A stretch of 64,000 nucleotides of DNA, taken from assembly GCF_024362385.1 (NCBI RefSeq), contig NZ_CP101466.1:1550001-1614000 (forward strand). Reading direction: 5' to 3'. Positions 1-9,503 of this stretch are shown piece by piece (position 1 is the first letter of the stretch; each line of letters opens with the position of its first letter). Both the position numbers and the translations under genes were made by a program. The notes beneath the pieces are model-generated. The model was not told the DNA's origin, did not search any database, and saw only the letters and a program-made list of their open reading frames with translations. Origin of the DNA: Arthrobacter sp. DNA4 (GTDB lineage Bacteria; Actinomycetota; Actinomycetes; Actinomycetales; Micrococcaceae).

Positions 1-390
1 GGCCTGCTGGCAGGAACTGTCCATTTCCAGGCTCTTCACGCCGGAGATGAAGGCCTCCTTGGAAAGCTGCTTCTTGAGGTCCGGGTCAAGGTACTCGTCG
101 TAGGCGCCGGAAGAATCGCCGGCAATTACCTTTTTGGTGAAATCATCCGCAAGGCCCCGTGCCTGGTTGGTGGCGCTTCCCACCACGTTCACCAGGATCA
201 CGATGCCGAGGATCACCAGGAGCAGCACCCCGCCAATGCTGCCAAGGATGATCCACAGCTTCCGCCGGCTCCGCTGGCGTGGTGGCTCGCCGGGAAGGCC
301 GAACGGCGCGGGCTGCTCCGGCAGCCGGCCAAACTGCTGTGGCGTGAAGCCCGCCTGGCCCTGCCGGTACGGATCCTGGGGACTGCTCAA
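1..390 (-). CDS. Membrane-anchored hypothetical protein, C-terminus cut by window edge
   Basis: Not recognised as a named family. Read from a TTG at 390, the protein opens with a Pro/Gln-rich cytoplasmic stretch of about 38 residues, then a basic RRSRRK-like patch, one hydrophobic helix (about residues 42-63, ending VILVNVVG), then a soluble part containing DDFTKKVIAGDSSGAYDEYL that runs off the left edge. The TTG is chosen because GAAAGG lies about 8 bases upstream and no ATG or GTG fits better. The topology is that of an exported, N-terminally anchored domain with a DUF4878-like look, but the visible part is too short to assign. A possible -10 (TATAGG on the minus strand, around 474-479) would give a leader of roughly 75 nt. 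Confidence 0.6.
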   Translation of the reverse strand, partial: MSSPQDPYRQGQAGFTPQQFGRLPEQPAPFGLPGEPPRQRSRRKLWIILGSIGGVLLLVILGIVILVNVVGSATNQARGLADDFTKKVIAGDSSGAYDEYLDPDLKKQLSKEAFISGVKSLEMDSSCQQA

Positions 391-532
391 GGGTGGGCCT
401 TTCGTGGAACAGGCGCTCTGGCGCCCGGCGGACTGCGCCGGACCTTCCCGGCCCGGCACATGACTGGAACCAGCCTATAACCCGGCCCGCCGCCGTCGTG
501 CCTGGAGTGCGGCACCGGACGTTCCGCTGCTG

Positions 533-1006
533 CTAGCTGCCTTCGGAGCCACGGTCCAGCAGGGGCTGCACCCGGAAGGGGATCAACTCGCCCATGGCCA
601 GTGCTGTGTCTGCCCGCTCCACGCCGTCGCACGCCAGGATCTTGCCGTTGATGCGGAAGAGATCCTCGGCGTCCCTGGCTACCACGCGCAGCAGCAGGTC
701 TGCCGACCCCGTCAGCCCGTAGCCCTCCAGGACCTCCGGGATGGCGGCGATTTCCTCAGCGAGCCGCCCGAGTTTCTGCTGCTGGACGTGGACGGAGATG
801 AACGCCATCAGCGGATACCCCAGTGCCACCGGGTTGAGGCGCCGCTCGAAGGAGAGGAAGACGTGCTTCTTTTCCAGTTGGGCCATGCGCGCCTGGACGG
901 TATTGCGGGACAGGCCAAGTTTCTGGGCGAGGGCCACCACGGTACGGCGCGGATCCTGCGCCAACGCCGACAGCAGGCGGGTGTCAGTGCCATCCAAAGC
1001 TCGCAT
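533..1006 (-). CDS. Lrp/AsnC family transcriptional regulator
   Basis: About 157 residues, the usual length for the family. It has an N-terminal winged helix-turn-helix (LLSALAQDPRRTVVALAQKL then SRNTVQARMAQLE) followed by an alpha/beta ligand-sensing (RAM) domain with the ESGYGLTGSADLLLRV-type motif, here EGYGLTGSADLLLRV. I start at the ATG at 1006 rather than 18 bases further up, because TAGCGT (1020-1015 on the minus strand) sits 8 bases before it, as expected for a leaderless transcript. It is divergent from the branched-chain 2-oxoacid dehydrogenase operon. In Pseudomonas the Lrp-family protein BkdR activates the same kind of operon, so local control of bkd is a reasonable inference. Confidence 0.88.
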   Translation of the reverse strand: MRALDGTDTRLLSALAQDPRRTVVALAQKLGLSRNTVQARMAQLEKKHVFLSFERRLNPVALGYPLMAFISVHVQQQKLGRLAEEIAAIPEVLEGYGLTGSADLLLRVVARDAEDLFRINGKILACDGVERADTALAMGELIPFRVQPLLDRGSEGS

Positions 1007-1020
1007 AATGCGCAACGCTA
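1007..1020 (-). promoter_or_regulatory. -10 element of a probable leaderless promoter for the Lrp-type gene
   Basis: TAGCGT on the minus strand (1020 down to 1015) followed by 8 bases and then ATG at 1006. No good -35 hexamer is visible. Confidence 0.4.
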
Positions 1021-1090
1021 GCACGGTGCCGGGGCGCGGGACAGGGCACTTTGCTCAGAAACAGCGACGGTGGTTGTACCCCCTGGCTAT

Positions 1091-1106
1091 TGTGAGTAGG
1101 GTCACA
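1091..1106. promoter_or_regulatory. CRP/GlxR-type binding site TGTGA-N6-TCACA
   Basis: The 16 bases TGTGAGTAGGGTCACA carry two perfect 5-base arms separated by 6 bases, matching the classical CRP consensus and the actinobacterial Crp/GlxR motif. The site lies in the divergent region between the Lrp-type gene (start 1006) and bkdA (start 1201), so it could act on either gene. cAMP-dependent control of amino-acid catabolism is an inference from the motif alone. Confidence 0.6.
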
Positions 1107-1200
1107 GTATCTGGGGCAATGACGCCCGGAAGGCCGGTGGCGGCAGGGGGCCAAAAGCCCGCAAACCACGGGTCAACGACGTTCGAAGGTTGCGGCAATC

Positions 1201-2370
1201 GTGTCTACAGACCAAACGGGCCATGACGGCGCTAACACCCCCCAAAGCGCAGGGAGTCCGGGAGAATCCGGGCCGGAATTCCTCCAGCTGATCACCCCGG
1301 CCGGTGAACGGATCAGCCACCCCGAGTTCGATTTCTGGGTCAGGGACATCACCGATGACCAGTTGTGCTCCCTCTTCGAGGACATGACCGTCATCCGGCG
1401 GATTGATGTTGAGGCCACCGCCCTGCAGAGGCAGGGTGAGCTGGCCCTCTGGCCCCCGCTCCTCGGCCAGGAGGCGGCCCAGATCGGATCCGGACGGTCA
1501 CTGCGGGCGGACGACTTTGTGTTCTCCAGCTACCGCGAGAACGGCGTGGCGTACTGCCGCGGCGTGGACCTGACGGACCTCCTGCGGGTCTGGCGGGGAA
1601 ACGCCTCCGGTGGCTGGGACCCGTACAGCATCAACATGGCCACCCCGCAGATCATCATTGGCGCCCAGACCCTGCACGCCACGGGCTACGCCATGGGCAT
1701 CCAGAATGACGGTGCCGATGCCGTGGCCGTCACCTACTTTGGCGACGGTGCCACCAGTGAGGGCGACGTGAACGAGGCCATGGTGTTCGCCGCCAGCTTC
1801 CAGGTCCCGGTGGTGTTCTTCTGCACCAACAACCACTGGGCCATCTCCGAGCCCGTGCGCCTGCAGTCCCACATCCAGCTCGCGGACCGCGCCACCGGTT
1901 TCGGAATCCCCAGCATGCGGGTGGACGGCAACGATGTCCTGGCGGTCATGGCCGCCACCAGGCTGGCCCTTGACCGCGCAAGGCGAGGTGGCGGCCCCAC
2001 CTTCATCGAAGCTGTCAGCTACCGCATGGGGCCGCACACCACCGCCGATGACCCCACCCGGTACCGGGACGCCAATGAGCTGGAGGACTGGGCCGCCAAG
2101 GACCCCATCAGCCGGCTGGCCGGCCTCCTGGAGCGCAAGGGGCTGCTGACCGCGGAGCTGCAGCAGCAGGTCAAGGACAAAGCCGACACCGTGGCCGCGC
2201 AGATGCGCCGCGGCTGCACCACCATGCCGGACCCCAGCCCCATGGACATTTTCAAGAACGTCTACAGCACCCCCAACTCCTGGCTGGAACGCCAGCAGGA
2301 CCATTACGCACGGTATTTGGCCTCCTTCGTCGATCCCGCAGGTGCCGTTTCAGAGGAAGGTGCACGCTGA
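1201..2370 (+). CDS. bkdA: Branched-chain 2-oxoacid dehydrogenase E1 component, alpha subunit
   Basis: Thiamine-diphosphate-dependent decarboxylase subunit (389 residues). It acts with the E1 beta subunit to decarboxylate 2-oxo acids from Leu, Ile and Val and pass the acyl group to the E2 lipoyl arm. The ThDP/Mg motif starts near residue 181 with GDGATSEGDVNEA and ends about 30 residues later at CTNNHWAIS. The phosphorylation-loop region MGPHTTADDPTRYR is also present. The first 45 residues are Gly/Ser-rich and variable. Start is GTG at 1201. The stop overlaps the next start (TGATG). An anaerobic-type pyruvate dehydrogenase E1 is the main alternative. The gene order E1a-E1b-E2 next to a leucine-type carboxylase operon favours a branched-chain substrate. 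Confidence 0.92.
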   Translation: MSTDQTGHDGANTPQSAGSPGESGPEFLQLITPAGERISHPEFDFWVRDITDDQLCSLFEDMTVIRRIDVEATALQRQGELALWPPLLGQEAAQIGSGRSLRADDFVFSSYRENGVAYCRGVDLTDLLRVWRGNASGGWDPYSINMATPQIIIGAQTLHATGYAMGIQNDGADAVAVTYFGDGATSEGDVNEAMVFAASFQVPVVFFCTNNHWAISEPVRLQSHIQLADRATGFGIPSMRVDGNDVLAVMAATRLALDRARRGGGPTFIEAVSYRMGPHTTADDPTRYRDANELEDWAAKDPISRLAGLLERKGLLTAELQQQVKDKADTVAAQMRRGCTTMPDPSPMDIFKNVYSTPNSWLERQQDHYARYLASFVDPAGAVSEEGAR

Positions 2371-3380
2371 TGACCCAGTTGACCTTTGCCCGCGCCATCA
2401 ACGCCGGTCTCCGGAAGTCGCTGGAAAACGACTCCAAAGTGATTCTCCTCGGCGAGGACATCGGCGCCCTGGGCGGTGTATTCCGCGTGACGGACGGCCT
2501 GCAAAAGGACTTCGGCACCCACCGCGTGGTGGACACCCCGCTGGCGGAGTCCGCCATCGTGGGAACCGCCGTCGGCCTGGCCTACCGCGGCTACCGGCCC
2601 GTCGTGGAAATCCAGTTCGACGGGTTCATTTATCCGGCCTTCGACCAGATCGTCAGCCAGGTGGCCAAGCTGCACTACCGCACCCGCGGGGCCGTCAAGA
2701 TGCCCATCACCATCAGGGTCCCGTTCGGCGGCGGCATCGGCTCACCGGAGCACCATTCCGAATCCCCGGAAGCCTACTTCACCCATACCTCGGGGCTGCG
2801 GGTGGTCACCGTTGCCAACCCGCAGGACGCCTATACGGTCATTCAGCAGGCCATCGCCTGTAACGATCCCGTCCTGTACTTCGAGCCCAAGCGCCGCTAC
2901 CACGACAAAGGCGAGGTGGACGAAAACGCAGATCCTGCCTCGGCCCTGCCCATGGACAAGGCCCGGGTGCTGACCGACGGCAGTGACGTGACCCTGGTGG
3001 CCTACGGGCCACTGGTCAAGACCGCCCTGGACGCAGCCTCCGCCGCCGCGGACGAGGGCATCTCCATCGAAGTCATCGACCTGCGCTCGCTGGCCCCCGT
3101 GGACTACGAACCGGTGGTGGCCTCGGTGCGTAAAACGGGGCGCCTGGTGGTCACGCACGAGGCTGCCCAGTCCGGCGGGCTGGGAGCGGAAGTGGCGGCC
3201 AGCATCACCGAGCGGTGCTTCTACCACCTCGAGGCCGCTCCGGTCCGGGTGACGGGGTTCGACATTCCCTACCCCTATTCCAAGTTGGAGATGCACCACC
3301 TCCCGGGCCTGGACCGCATCCTGGACGGCGTGGACCGTGCCCTGGGGCGCCCCAATTCCCTGAGTGGACTGGAAGGATGA
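2370..3380 (+). CDS. bkdB: Branched-chain 2-oxoacid dehydrogenase E1 component, beta subunit
   Basis: Transketolase-like beta subunit (336 residues) of the heterotetrameric E1. It shows the conserved opening LTFARAINAGLRKSLE, the GEDIGALGGVFRVTDGL cofactor-side motif, the VPFGGGIGSPEHHSESPEA loop, and the C-terminal transketolase domain with SLAPVDYEPVVASVRKTGRL and VTGFDIPYPYSKLE. The length is typical. The start overlaps the bkdA stop by one base and the stop overlaps the bkdC start, so translation of the three subunits is probably coupled and equimolar. Confidence 0.93.
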   Translation: MTQLTFARAINAGLRKSLENDSKVILLGEDIGALGGVFRVTDGLQKDFGTHRVVDTPLAESAIVGTAVGLAYRGYRPVVEIQFDGFIYPAFDQIVSQVAKLHYRTRGAVKMPITIRVPFGGGIGSPEHHSESPEAYFTHTSGLRVVTVANPQDAYTVIQQAIACNDPVLYFEPKRRYHDKGEVDENADPASALPMDKARVLTDGSDVTLVAYGPLVKTALDAASAAADEGISIEVIDLRSLAPVDYEPVVASVRKTGRLVVTHEAAQSGGLGAEVAASITERCFYHLEAAPVRVTGFDIPYPYSKLEMHHLPGLDRILDGVDRALGRPNSLSGLEG

Positions 3381-4768
3381 GCGCCACCATGATCAAGGAA
3401 TTCCGGCTCCCGGACCTGGGGGAGGGACTCACGGAGTCTGAAATCCTCAGCTGGAAAGTGGACGTCGGCGACACCGTCAGCCTGAACCAGGTCATCGCCG
3501 AGGTGGAGACCGCAAAGGCCGTGGTGGAGCTCCCGTCGCCCTTCGCCGGGGTCATCAAAGAACTCCATGAACAGCCCGGTTCCGTGGTGGAGGTGGGCAG
3601 ACCGATCGTCTCCTTCGAAGTGGCGGACGACGCCGGGCCCTCACCTTCGGCGCCGTCCGGCGCCGCGGGCGCGGGGTCCGGGGAGGCTGCGGTGGACGCC
3701 CCGAAAAGGGAACCGAACCTCGTGGGGTACGGCGCCGTCGTCGAAGGTTCCGGGCGCCCCACGCGCCGGGCGCGGAACTTTGTCCCGGTGGTTGAGGCGG
3801 GGGGAGCCATGGCCCCGGAGGCCGGCCTGGTCGAGCCTGCAGCTGTCCAACCAGCACCTGTGGAGGGCAAGGCCGTCGAACGTCCCCGGTCCACGCCCCC
3901 GGTCCGCAAGCTGGCCAAGGACCTTGGCCTAGACCTCGCCCTGGTTCCCGGGACCGGTCCCGGTGGCCTGATCACGCGGGAGGACGTGCAGGAGTTTTCC
4001 GGGCACGCCGCGGAGCCTGCCATGCAGGCGCAGGGGGCCGCGTCCCCAGGTGGAGCCAGGCCGGGGGAGCGGGAGACCCGGACCCCCATCAAGGGGGTAC
4101 GCAAGCACACCGCTGCCGCGATGGTGCAGAGCGCCTTCACCGCGCCGCATGCCACCGAATTCCTGACCGTGGATGTCACGCCGAGCCTGGAGCTGCTGGC
4201 CAAACTCAAGACCAGCAGGGAATTCGCGGGTATCAAGCTCACCCCGTTGACGCTCGCCGCCAAAGCCCTCCTGGTCGCCCTGCGCCGCAACCCGGCGCTG
4301 AACTCCCGCTGGGACGAAGAAAACCAGGAGATCGTCACCTTCAATTACGTGAACCTGGGCATCGCGGCCGCGACGCCGCGCGGACTCACGGTTCCGAACA
4401 TCAAGGACGCCGAGGCCCTTCCGCTCCCGCAGCTGGCCCAGGCGCTCACGGCGCTCGCCGAAACCGCGCGGGCGGGCAGGACCACGCCGGCGGACCTTTC
4501 CGGTGGCACCATCTCCATCACCAACATCGGCGTCTTCGGCATCGACGCAGGCACCCCCATCCTCAATCCGGGGGAGGCCGCGATCCTTGGCCTTGGGGCG
4601 GTCCGCACCATGCCATGGGAATACCGGGGCGAGGTGGCGCTGCGCCAGGTGCTCACGCTGAGCCTGTCCTTCGACCACCGCCTGGTGGACGGGGAGCAAG
4701 GCTCCCGGTTCCTGGCGGACGTGGGGGCCATCCTGGCCGAGCCCGGGATGGTGCTCACCATGGTGTAG
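3377..4768 (+). CDS. bkdC: Dihydrolipoamide acyltransferase E2 of branched-chain 2-oxoacid dehydrogenase
   Basis: About 463 residues in three parts. An N-terminal lipoyl domain has lipoylated Lys47 in ETAKAVVELPSPF. After a Pro/Ala linker comes a peripheral subunit-binding domain (TPPVRKLAKDLGLDLALVPG, GPGGLITREDV). The C-terminal catalytic acyltransferase domain ends with the active-site FDHRLVDGEQ (His434). Only one lipoyl domain is present, as in BkdC/BCKDH E2. The ATG at 3377 overlaps the bkdB stop (ATGA). The ATG at 3389 (MIKEF) lies 12 bases after GGAAGG and is an alternative start. No E3 (lipoamide dehydrogenase) gene follows, so E3 is presumably shared from elsewhere. Confidence 0.92.
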   Translation: MSATMIKEFRLPDLGEGLTESEILSWKVDVGDTVSLNQVIAEVETAKAVVELPSPFAGVIKELHEQPGSVVEVGRPIVSFEVADDAGPSPSAPSGAAGAGSGEAAVDAPKREPNLVGYGAVVEGSGRPTRRARNFVPVVEAGGAMAPEAGLVEPAAVQPAPVEGKAVERPRSTPPVRKLAKDLGLDLALVPGTGPGGLITREDVQEFSGHAAEPAMQAQGAASPGGARPGERETRTPIKGVRKHTAAAMVQSAFTAPHATEFLTVDVTPSLELLAKLKTSREFAGIKLTPLTLAAKALLVALRRNPALNSRWDEENQEIVTFNYVNLGIAAATPRGLTVPNIKDAEALPLPQLAQALTALAETARAGRTTPADLSGGTISITNIGVFGIDAGTPILNPGEAAILGLGAVRTMPWEYRGEVALRQVLTLSLSFDHRLVDGEQGSRFLADVGAILAEPGMVLTMV

Positions 4769-4875
4769 CGGCTCCTGGCCTGCACATCACCGGGCCCCAA
4801 GCCGCATAAGGCGGTGCTGCCAGGGGCCGGTTGTGCGGGCCGGGGCCGTTCGTGTGGTGCCCGGTGCCGGGCGGG

Positions 4876-5544
4876 TCAGGCCGGGGGCACGGTCAGGGCC
4901 GCGAGCGCCATCCGTTCCAGCAAGGGACGGGCGACGCCGGCCGCCATGCGCCTGCCATGGCTGCGGACGGAGTGCGGTGTGGAGTTGATGAGGCCGAATG
5001 TGGCGTGGGCGCGCATCCGCAGCTCAGCGTGGTCGGTACCGGGATGCACCTTGGCCAGGACGTCCACCCATACCTCTACGTAGCTGCGCTGGAGGGTCCG
5101 TACGGCCAACTGGTCCTGCTCGGACAGGTTGGTGAAGTCCCGGTCCTGCACCCGGATCACGTCAGGCTTGCCGAGGGCGAAGTCCACCTGGAACTCCACC
5201 AGCTGGCGGAGCGCGGCCTGGGGGTCGGGAGTGCGCTCCACAACCTGGCGCCCGCCGTCGAGCAGTTCCTGGCTCACCGTGACAAGCAGGTCCGCCAGGA
5301 CTGCCTGCTTGCCGGAAAAGTGGCGGTACACCGCAGGTCCGCTGACGCCTGCCGCCGCGCCGAGGTCCTCCAGCGAAACCCGGTTGAAGCCGTTGGCCGC
5401 GAACAGCGTGGCAGCGGCGGTCAATAAGGCCTGCCGCCGGTTCTCCTTCGCCCTGCCGCGCTGGGTGGTTGGCGTGAGGGGTGTGGGTGCCTGGGCTGTG
5501 GGTGCTTGGGCGGCAGGGGCCGGCTGCGCTGTATTGCTGGACAC
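4876..5544 (-). CDS. TetR/AcrR family transcriptional regulator
   Basis: About 222 residues. A low-complexity Ala/Pro/Thr leader is followed by a TetR helix-turn-helix (RRQALLTAAATLFAANGF, then SLEDLGAAAGVSGPAVYRHF) and an all-helical ligand domain. The GTG at 5544 is selected because AAGGAGG lies 4 bases upstream. Frames starting further up would put this Shine-Dalgarno sequence inside the gene. It is divergent from the acyl-CoA carboxylase operon, and the short spacer holds repeated GTTA/TAAC arms, so it is probably the local repressor responding to an acyl-CoA. That role is inferred from position. Convergent with bkdC. Confidence 0.9.
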   Translation of the reverse strand: MSSNTAQPAPAAQAPTAQAPTPLTPTTQRGRAKENRRQALLTAAATLFAANGFNRVSLEDLGAAAGVSGPAVYRHFSGKQAVLADLLVTVSQELLDGGRQVVERTPDPQAALRQLVEFQVDFALGKPDVIRVQDRDFTNLSEQDQLAVRTLQRSYVEVWVDVLAKVHPGTDHAELRMRAHATFGLINSTPHSVRSHGRRMAAGVARPLLERMALAALTVPPA

Positions 5545-5601
5545 TTTTCCTCCTTGGGCCAGCCCAGAGTCTAGCAACGCGGCGATGTGTTGGACATCAC
5601 A

Positions 5602-5643
5602 GTTAATCGAGACTAACCTGAATTTCAGTTATAAGTCACTAAC
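5602..5643. promoter_or_regulatory. Tandem GTTA-N8-TAAC dyads, candidate TetR operators
   Basis: GTTAATCGAGACTAAC (5602-5617) is a dyad matching GTTAnTCnnGAnTAAC. GTTATAAGTCACTAAC (5628-5643) repeats the outer arms 26 bases further on. The shared inner halves also form TAAC-N10-GTTA (5614-5631) with AATT at its centre. The array lies between the TetR gene start (5544) and the carboxylase operon start (5691), the usual place for a divergent operator. Binding is inferred. Confidence 0.55.
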
Positions 5644-5690
5644 CGAGTTGGCCTGGCGGCCGCCCGGACCCACACAAGGACGGAACGTCG

Positions 5691-7298
5691 ATGGAGACCC
5701 TGGCCACCCGGCTCGACCCAGCAAGCGAGTCCTTCCGCGCCAACCGGGACGAGCAGCTCTCGCTTGCCGGGGAGCTGCGGAAGAAGCTGGCGGATGCCGC
5801 ACTGGGCGGGCCCCAAAAGTCGCGGGACCGCCATGTGGCCCGGGGCAAGCTGCTGCCGCGGGACCGGATCGACCAACTGCTGGATGACGGCAGCCCCTTC
5901 CTGGAAATTGCGCCCCTTGCGGCCAACGGGATGTACGGTGACGACGCACCCGGCGCAGGAGTCATCGCCGGAATCGGCCTGGTGCACGGCCGCCAGGTCC
6001 TGGTTATCTCCAACGACGCAACGGTCAAGGGCGGAACCTATTACCCCATGACGGTGAAGAAGCACCTCCGCGCCCAGGAGGTCGCGCTGGAAAACCGGCT
6101 GCCCTGCATCTACCTGGTCGACTCGGGCGGCGCCTTCCTGCCCAAGCAGGACGAGGTGTTCCCGGACAAGGAGCACTTTGGCCGGATCTTCTATAACCAG
6201 GCACGGCTCTCGGCAGCCAAGATTCCGCAGCTCGCCGCCGTCATGGGCTCCTGCACGGCCGGCGGAGCCTACGTCCCCGCCATGAGTGACGAGACCGTCA
6301 TTGTCCGGAACCAGGGCACCATCTTCCTGGGCGGCCCGCCGCTGGTCAAGGCAGCCATCGGGGAAATCGTCACCGCGGAGGAACTGGGCGGCGGCGAGGT
6401 GCACTCGCGGGTTTCCGGAGTGACGGACCACCTGGCCGAAAACGACGAACATGCCCTCCAGATCATCAGGGACATCGTGGCCACCCTGCCGCCTCCTGCC
6501 GCGCCGGCCTGGCAGGTGGAACCCGTCGTCGAACCGGCCGTGGACCCGGAAGGCCTCTACGGCGCCGTGCCCACGGACGTCAACGCACCCTACGACGTCC
6601 ATGAGGTCATTGCGCGCCTGGTGGATGGCAGTAAATTCCACGAGTTCAAAAAGGACTACGGCACCACCTTGGTCACGGGATTCGCCCGGATCGATGGACA
6701 CCCCGTAGGCATCGTGGCCAATAACGGCGTGCTGTTCAGCGAGTCATCGCTCAAGGGCGCGCATTTCATTGAGCTGTGCGACCAGCGCGGCATCCCGCTG
6801 CTGTTCCTGCAGAACATTTCCGGCTTCATGGTGGGCAGGGACGCCGAGCAGGGCGGCATTGCCAAAAACGGGGCCAAGATGGTGACCGCCGTTGCCACGG
6901 CCCGCGTCCCCAAGCTGACGGTGGTCATCGGCGGCTCCTTCGGCGCCGGCAACTACTCCATGTGCGGCCGTGCCTACTCGCCGCGGTTCCTGTGGATGTG
7001 GCCCGCTGCCCGGATCTCGGTGATGGGCGGCAACCAGGCGGCCGGCGTGCTGGCCACCGTGAAGCGGGACCAGTACGAAGCGGCGGGGGAGGAATGGGCG
7101 GCCGACGACGAGGAAGCCTTTAAAGCGCCCATCCGCCGGCAGTACGAGGACCAGGGCAGCCCCTACTACTCAACCGCGCGGCTGTGGGATGACGGTGTCA
7201 TCGACCCCGCCGATACGCGCACCGTCCTGGGACTGGCGCTTGACGTCGTCTCCCGCACCCCCTTGCCGGAGACCTCCTTCGGCCTCTTCCGGATGTGA
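5691..7298 (+). CDS. accD1: Acyl-CoA carboxylase carboxyltransferase (beta) subunit, methylcrotonyl-CoA type
   Basis: 535 residues, the normal size for an MCC beta subunit. It transfers CO2 from carboxybiotin to 3-methylcrotonyl-CoA. Typical stretches are [58 protein letters not shown] (an MCC-like signature), [16 protein letters not shown], the [20 protein letters not shown] carboxyltransferase core, and [20 protein letters not shown]. First gene of the operon opposite the TetR gene. The alpha subunit follows after 7 bases. In M. tuberculosis the AccD1/AccA1 pair in the same gene context is a methylcrotonyl-CoA carboxylase, which supports the leucine assignment. A propionyl-CoA or geranyl-CoA substrate cannot be excluded from sequence alone. 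Confidence 0.9.
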   Translation: METLATRLDPASESFRANRDEQLSLAGELRKKLADAALGGPQKSRDRHVARGKLLPRDRIDQLLDDGSPFLEIAPLAANGMYGDDAPGAGVIAGIGLVHGRQVLVISNDATVKGGTYYPMTVKKHLRAQEVALENRLPCIYLVDSGGAFLPKQDEVFPDKEHFGRIFYNQARLSAAKIPQLAAVMGSCTAGGAYVPAMSDETVIVRNQGTIFLGGPPLVKAAIGEIVTAEELGGGEVHSRVSGVTDHLAENDEHALQIIRDIVATLPPPAAPAWQVEPVVEPAVDPEGLYGAVPTDVNAPYDVHEVIARLVDGSKFHEFKKDYGTTLVTGFARIDGHPVGIVANNGVLFSESSLKGAHFIELCDQRGIPLLFLQNISGFMVGRDAEQGGIAKNGAKMVTAVATARVPKLTVVIGGSFGAGNYSMCGRAYSPRFLWMWPAARISVMGGNQAAGVLATVKRDQYEAAGEEWAADDEEAFKAPIRRQYEDQGSPYYSTARLWDDGVIDPADTRTVLGLALDVVSRTPLPETSFGLFRM

Positions 7299-7305
7299 GC
7301 CAGCA

Positions 7306-9501
7306 ATGACCATGCAGACCAACACCGCCATGCAGCACGGCTCTTCCGGCGCCGAGGCCAGGGAAGCCGGCGCAGGCCCCCTCTTCAGCGCCGTCCTGGT
7401 GGCCAACCGCGGTGAAATCGCGTGCCGCGTCATCCGCACGCTGCGTCTCCTGGGAATCCGTTCCGTCGCGGTCTACAGCGATGCCGACGCCGGCGCCCGC
7501 CATGTGCGCGAGGCTGACACTGCCGTGCGTATTGGCCCCGCCGCGGCAGCCGCAAGCTACCTCAGCATCGACGCCATCGTGGAGGCGTGCCGGCAGTCCG
7601 GCGCGGACGCTGTCCACCCCGGCTACGGCTTCCTGAGCGAAAATGCGGACTTCGCCCGTGCCCTCGAAAAGGCCGGCATTGCCTTCATTGGTCCCGGCGT
7701 GGAAGCACTGAATGTCATGGGCGACAAGATCCGCGCCAAGAACCATGTGGCAGGGTATGGCGTGCCGGTGGTCCCCGGCATTGCCAGGCCCGGCATGACG
7801 GACAGCGAACTGGTGGAAGCCGCTGCCGCCGTCGGCTATCCCCTCCTGATCAAGCCCTCAGCCGGCGGCGGCGGCAAAGGCATGCACGTCGTCGAAAAGC
7901 GGGCGGACCTGCCCGCCGCCCTGGCCACCGCACGGCGGGTGGCCGCAGCCGCTTTCGGCGACGACACCCTGTTCCTGGAGCGCCTGGTGACCACACCGCG
8001 GCATATCGAGGTGCAGGTGCTGGCGGACGGGCACGGCAATGTCATCCACCTCGGCGAACGCGAATGCTCCCTGCAGCGGCGGCACCAGAAAGTCATTGAG
8101 GAAGCCCCCTCGCCCCTGCTGGAAAGCCTCCCCAACGGTCCGGAAGTCCGTGCACGGATAGGCGAGGCCGCCTGCAACGCCGCCCGCAGCGTGAACTACA
8201 CAGGGGCCGGAACCGTGGAGTTCCTGGTCTCGGACAATGCACCGGATGAGTTTTTCTTCATGGAGATGAACACCCGGCTGCAGGTGGAGCACCCTGTCAC
8301 GGAGATGGTCACCGGGATCGACCTGGTGGAATGGCAGGTACGGATCGCCGCCGGTGAACCGTTGACCGTCCGTCAGGCTGACGTCAGCCTTTCCGGCCAT
8401 GCGGTGGAGGCGCGGGTCTACGCCGAGGTGCCGGAGAAGAATTTCCTCCCGTCAACCGGGACGGTGCTCCAGCTGGACGAACTGCCGCACGCAACGGACA
8501 ACCGCGTCCGGGTGGATTCATCCCTGGTGGAGGGCTTGGAGCTCTCCGCGAATTACGACCCCATGATCTCGAAGGTGATCGCCTGGGGCAGGGACCGCGG
8601 TGAGGCCTTGGAATCCCTCGACGCGGCGCTGGGCGGCTACACCGCGCTGGGCATTGAGACCAACGTCGAGTACCTGCGGCTCCTGGTCAACGATTCCGAT
8701 GTCCGCGCCGGGCGCCTGGACACCGGGCTGATCGAACGGAAGCAGCCGGCGCTGGAATTCCGGCGCGTCGGCGCCCCCGAACTGGTGGCCGCCGCCCTGT
8801 ACGCCCTCTCCCGGGAGGCGCAGGACCACCCCGCTCCGGCCGGCGGACCGTGGCAGGCCCGCAGCGGGTGGCGCCTGGGTGCGCCCGCGCCGCGCCGCAT
8901 CAGCCTGGGAACGCCCGACGGCGGTGTGGCAACAGTGCAGGTCAGCGGAAGTCCCAACGGAACCGACACTGCCGTGGTTGCTGTTGATGGCGGCGCCCGG
9001 CAGGCCGCGGCGCTGCGCCTGGCGGAGGGCGGCGGCGCAGTACTTACCCTTGGCGGGGCGGCACGGGAGTACCAGGTGGCCGTATCGCCCGGGCAGCCGC
9101 TCCAGCTCTTCCTCGGCAACGGCGGCTGGTCCTGCCGGCTGGAACTCCTGACCCGTGAAGCGCGGCTGGAACGGGTACTGGCAGCCGTACAGCGCCAGGA
9201 AGGTGCAGCCGACCCCGAGGTGCGCTCGCCGATGCCGGGAACGGTTGTGGCCGTCCCGGTCAGCGACGGAGACCCGGTCCAGGCCGGGGAGGTCCTGGTA
9301 TCGGTGGAGGCCATGAAGATGGAGCACCACCTGGTGGCCCCCCTGGCAGGAACGGTCCACCTGACCGCCCGCACCGGTGACCTTGTGAAGGCGGATCAGA
9401 TCCTGGCCACCATCCACCCGCATCCCACCGGTGCGGAAGGTGCTTCCACGGACACCGACACAGATACAGACACAGACACACAGCAAGGCGAAGGAGCCTG
9501 A
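7306..9501 (+). CDS. accA1: Acyl-CoA carboxylase alpha subunit (biotin carboxylase plus BCCP), methylcrotonyl-CoA type
   Basis: About 731 residues. The N-terminal biotin carboxylase starts near residue 26 ([20 protein letters not shown]), with ATP-grasp motifs [15 protein letters not shown], the [20 protein letters not shown] loop and [21 protein letters not shown] linker region is followed by a biotinyl carrier domain with the biotinylated EAMKMEHH (Lys671). The reading frame is open further upstream, but the ATG at 7306 just after the accD1 stop is the natural start. The C-terminus ends in a Thr-Asp repeat tail encoded by a hexanucleotide microsatellite. Carboxylates biotin for the neighbouring beta subunit. 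Confidence 0.92.
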   Translation: MTMQTNTAMQHGSSGAEAREAGAGPLFSAVLVANRGEIACRVIRTLRLLGIRSVAVYSDADAGARHVREADTAVRIGPAAAAASYLSIDAIVEACRQSGADAVHPGYGFLSENADFARALEKAGIAFIGPGVEALNVMGDKIRAKNHVAGYGVPVVPGIARPGMTDSELVEAAAAVGYPLLIKPSAGGGGKGMHVVEKRADLPAALATARRVAAAAFGDDTLFLERLVTTPRHIEVQVLADGHGNVIHLGERECSLQRRHQKVIEEAPSPLLESLPNGPEVRARIGEAACNAARSVNYTGAGTVEFLVSDNAPDEFFFMEMNTRLQVEHPVTEMVTGIDLVEWQVRIAAGEPLTVRQADVSLSGHAVEARVYAEVPEKNFLPSTGTVLQLDELPHATDNRVRVDSSLVEGLELSANYDPMISKVIAWGRDRGEALESLDAALGGYTALGIETNVEYLRLLVNDSDVRAGRLDTGLIERKQPALEFRRVGAPELVAAALYALSREAQDHPAPAGGPWQARSGWRLGAPAPRRISLGTPDGGVATVQVSGSPNGTDTAVVAVDGGARQAAALRLAEGGGAVLTLGGAAREYQVAVSPGQPLQLFLGNGGWSCRLELLTREARLERVLAAVQRQEGAADPEVRSPMPGTVVAVPVSDGDPVQAGEVLVSVEAMKMEHHLVAPLAGTVHLTARTGDLVKADQILATIHPHPTGAEGASTDTDTDTDTDTQQGEGA
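9451..9480 (+). repeat. Hexanucleotide microsatellite (GACACA-like, 5 units) in the accA1 3' end
   Basis: Five consecutive 6-base units GACACC, GACACA, GATACA, GACACA, GACACA encode an alternating Thr-Asp tail about ten residues before the stop. The unit length is a multiple of three, so slippage would change tail length without breaking the frame. Confidence 0.85.
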
Positions 9502-9503
9502 CC

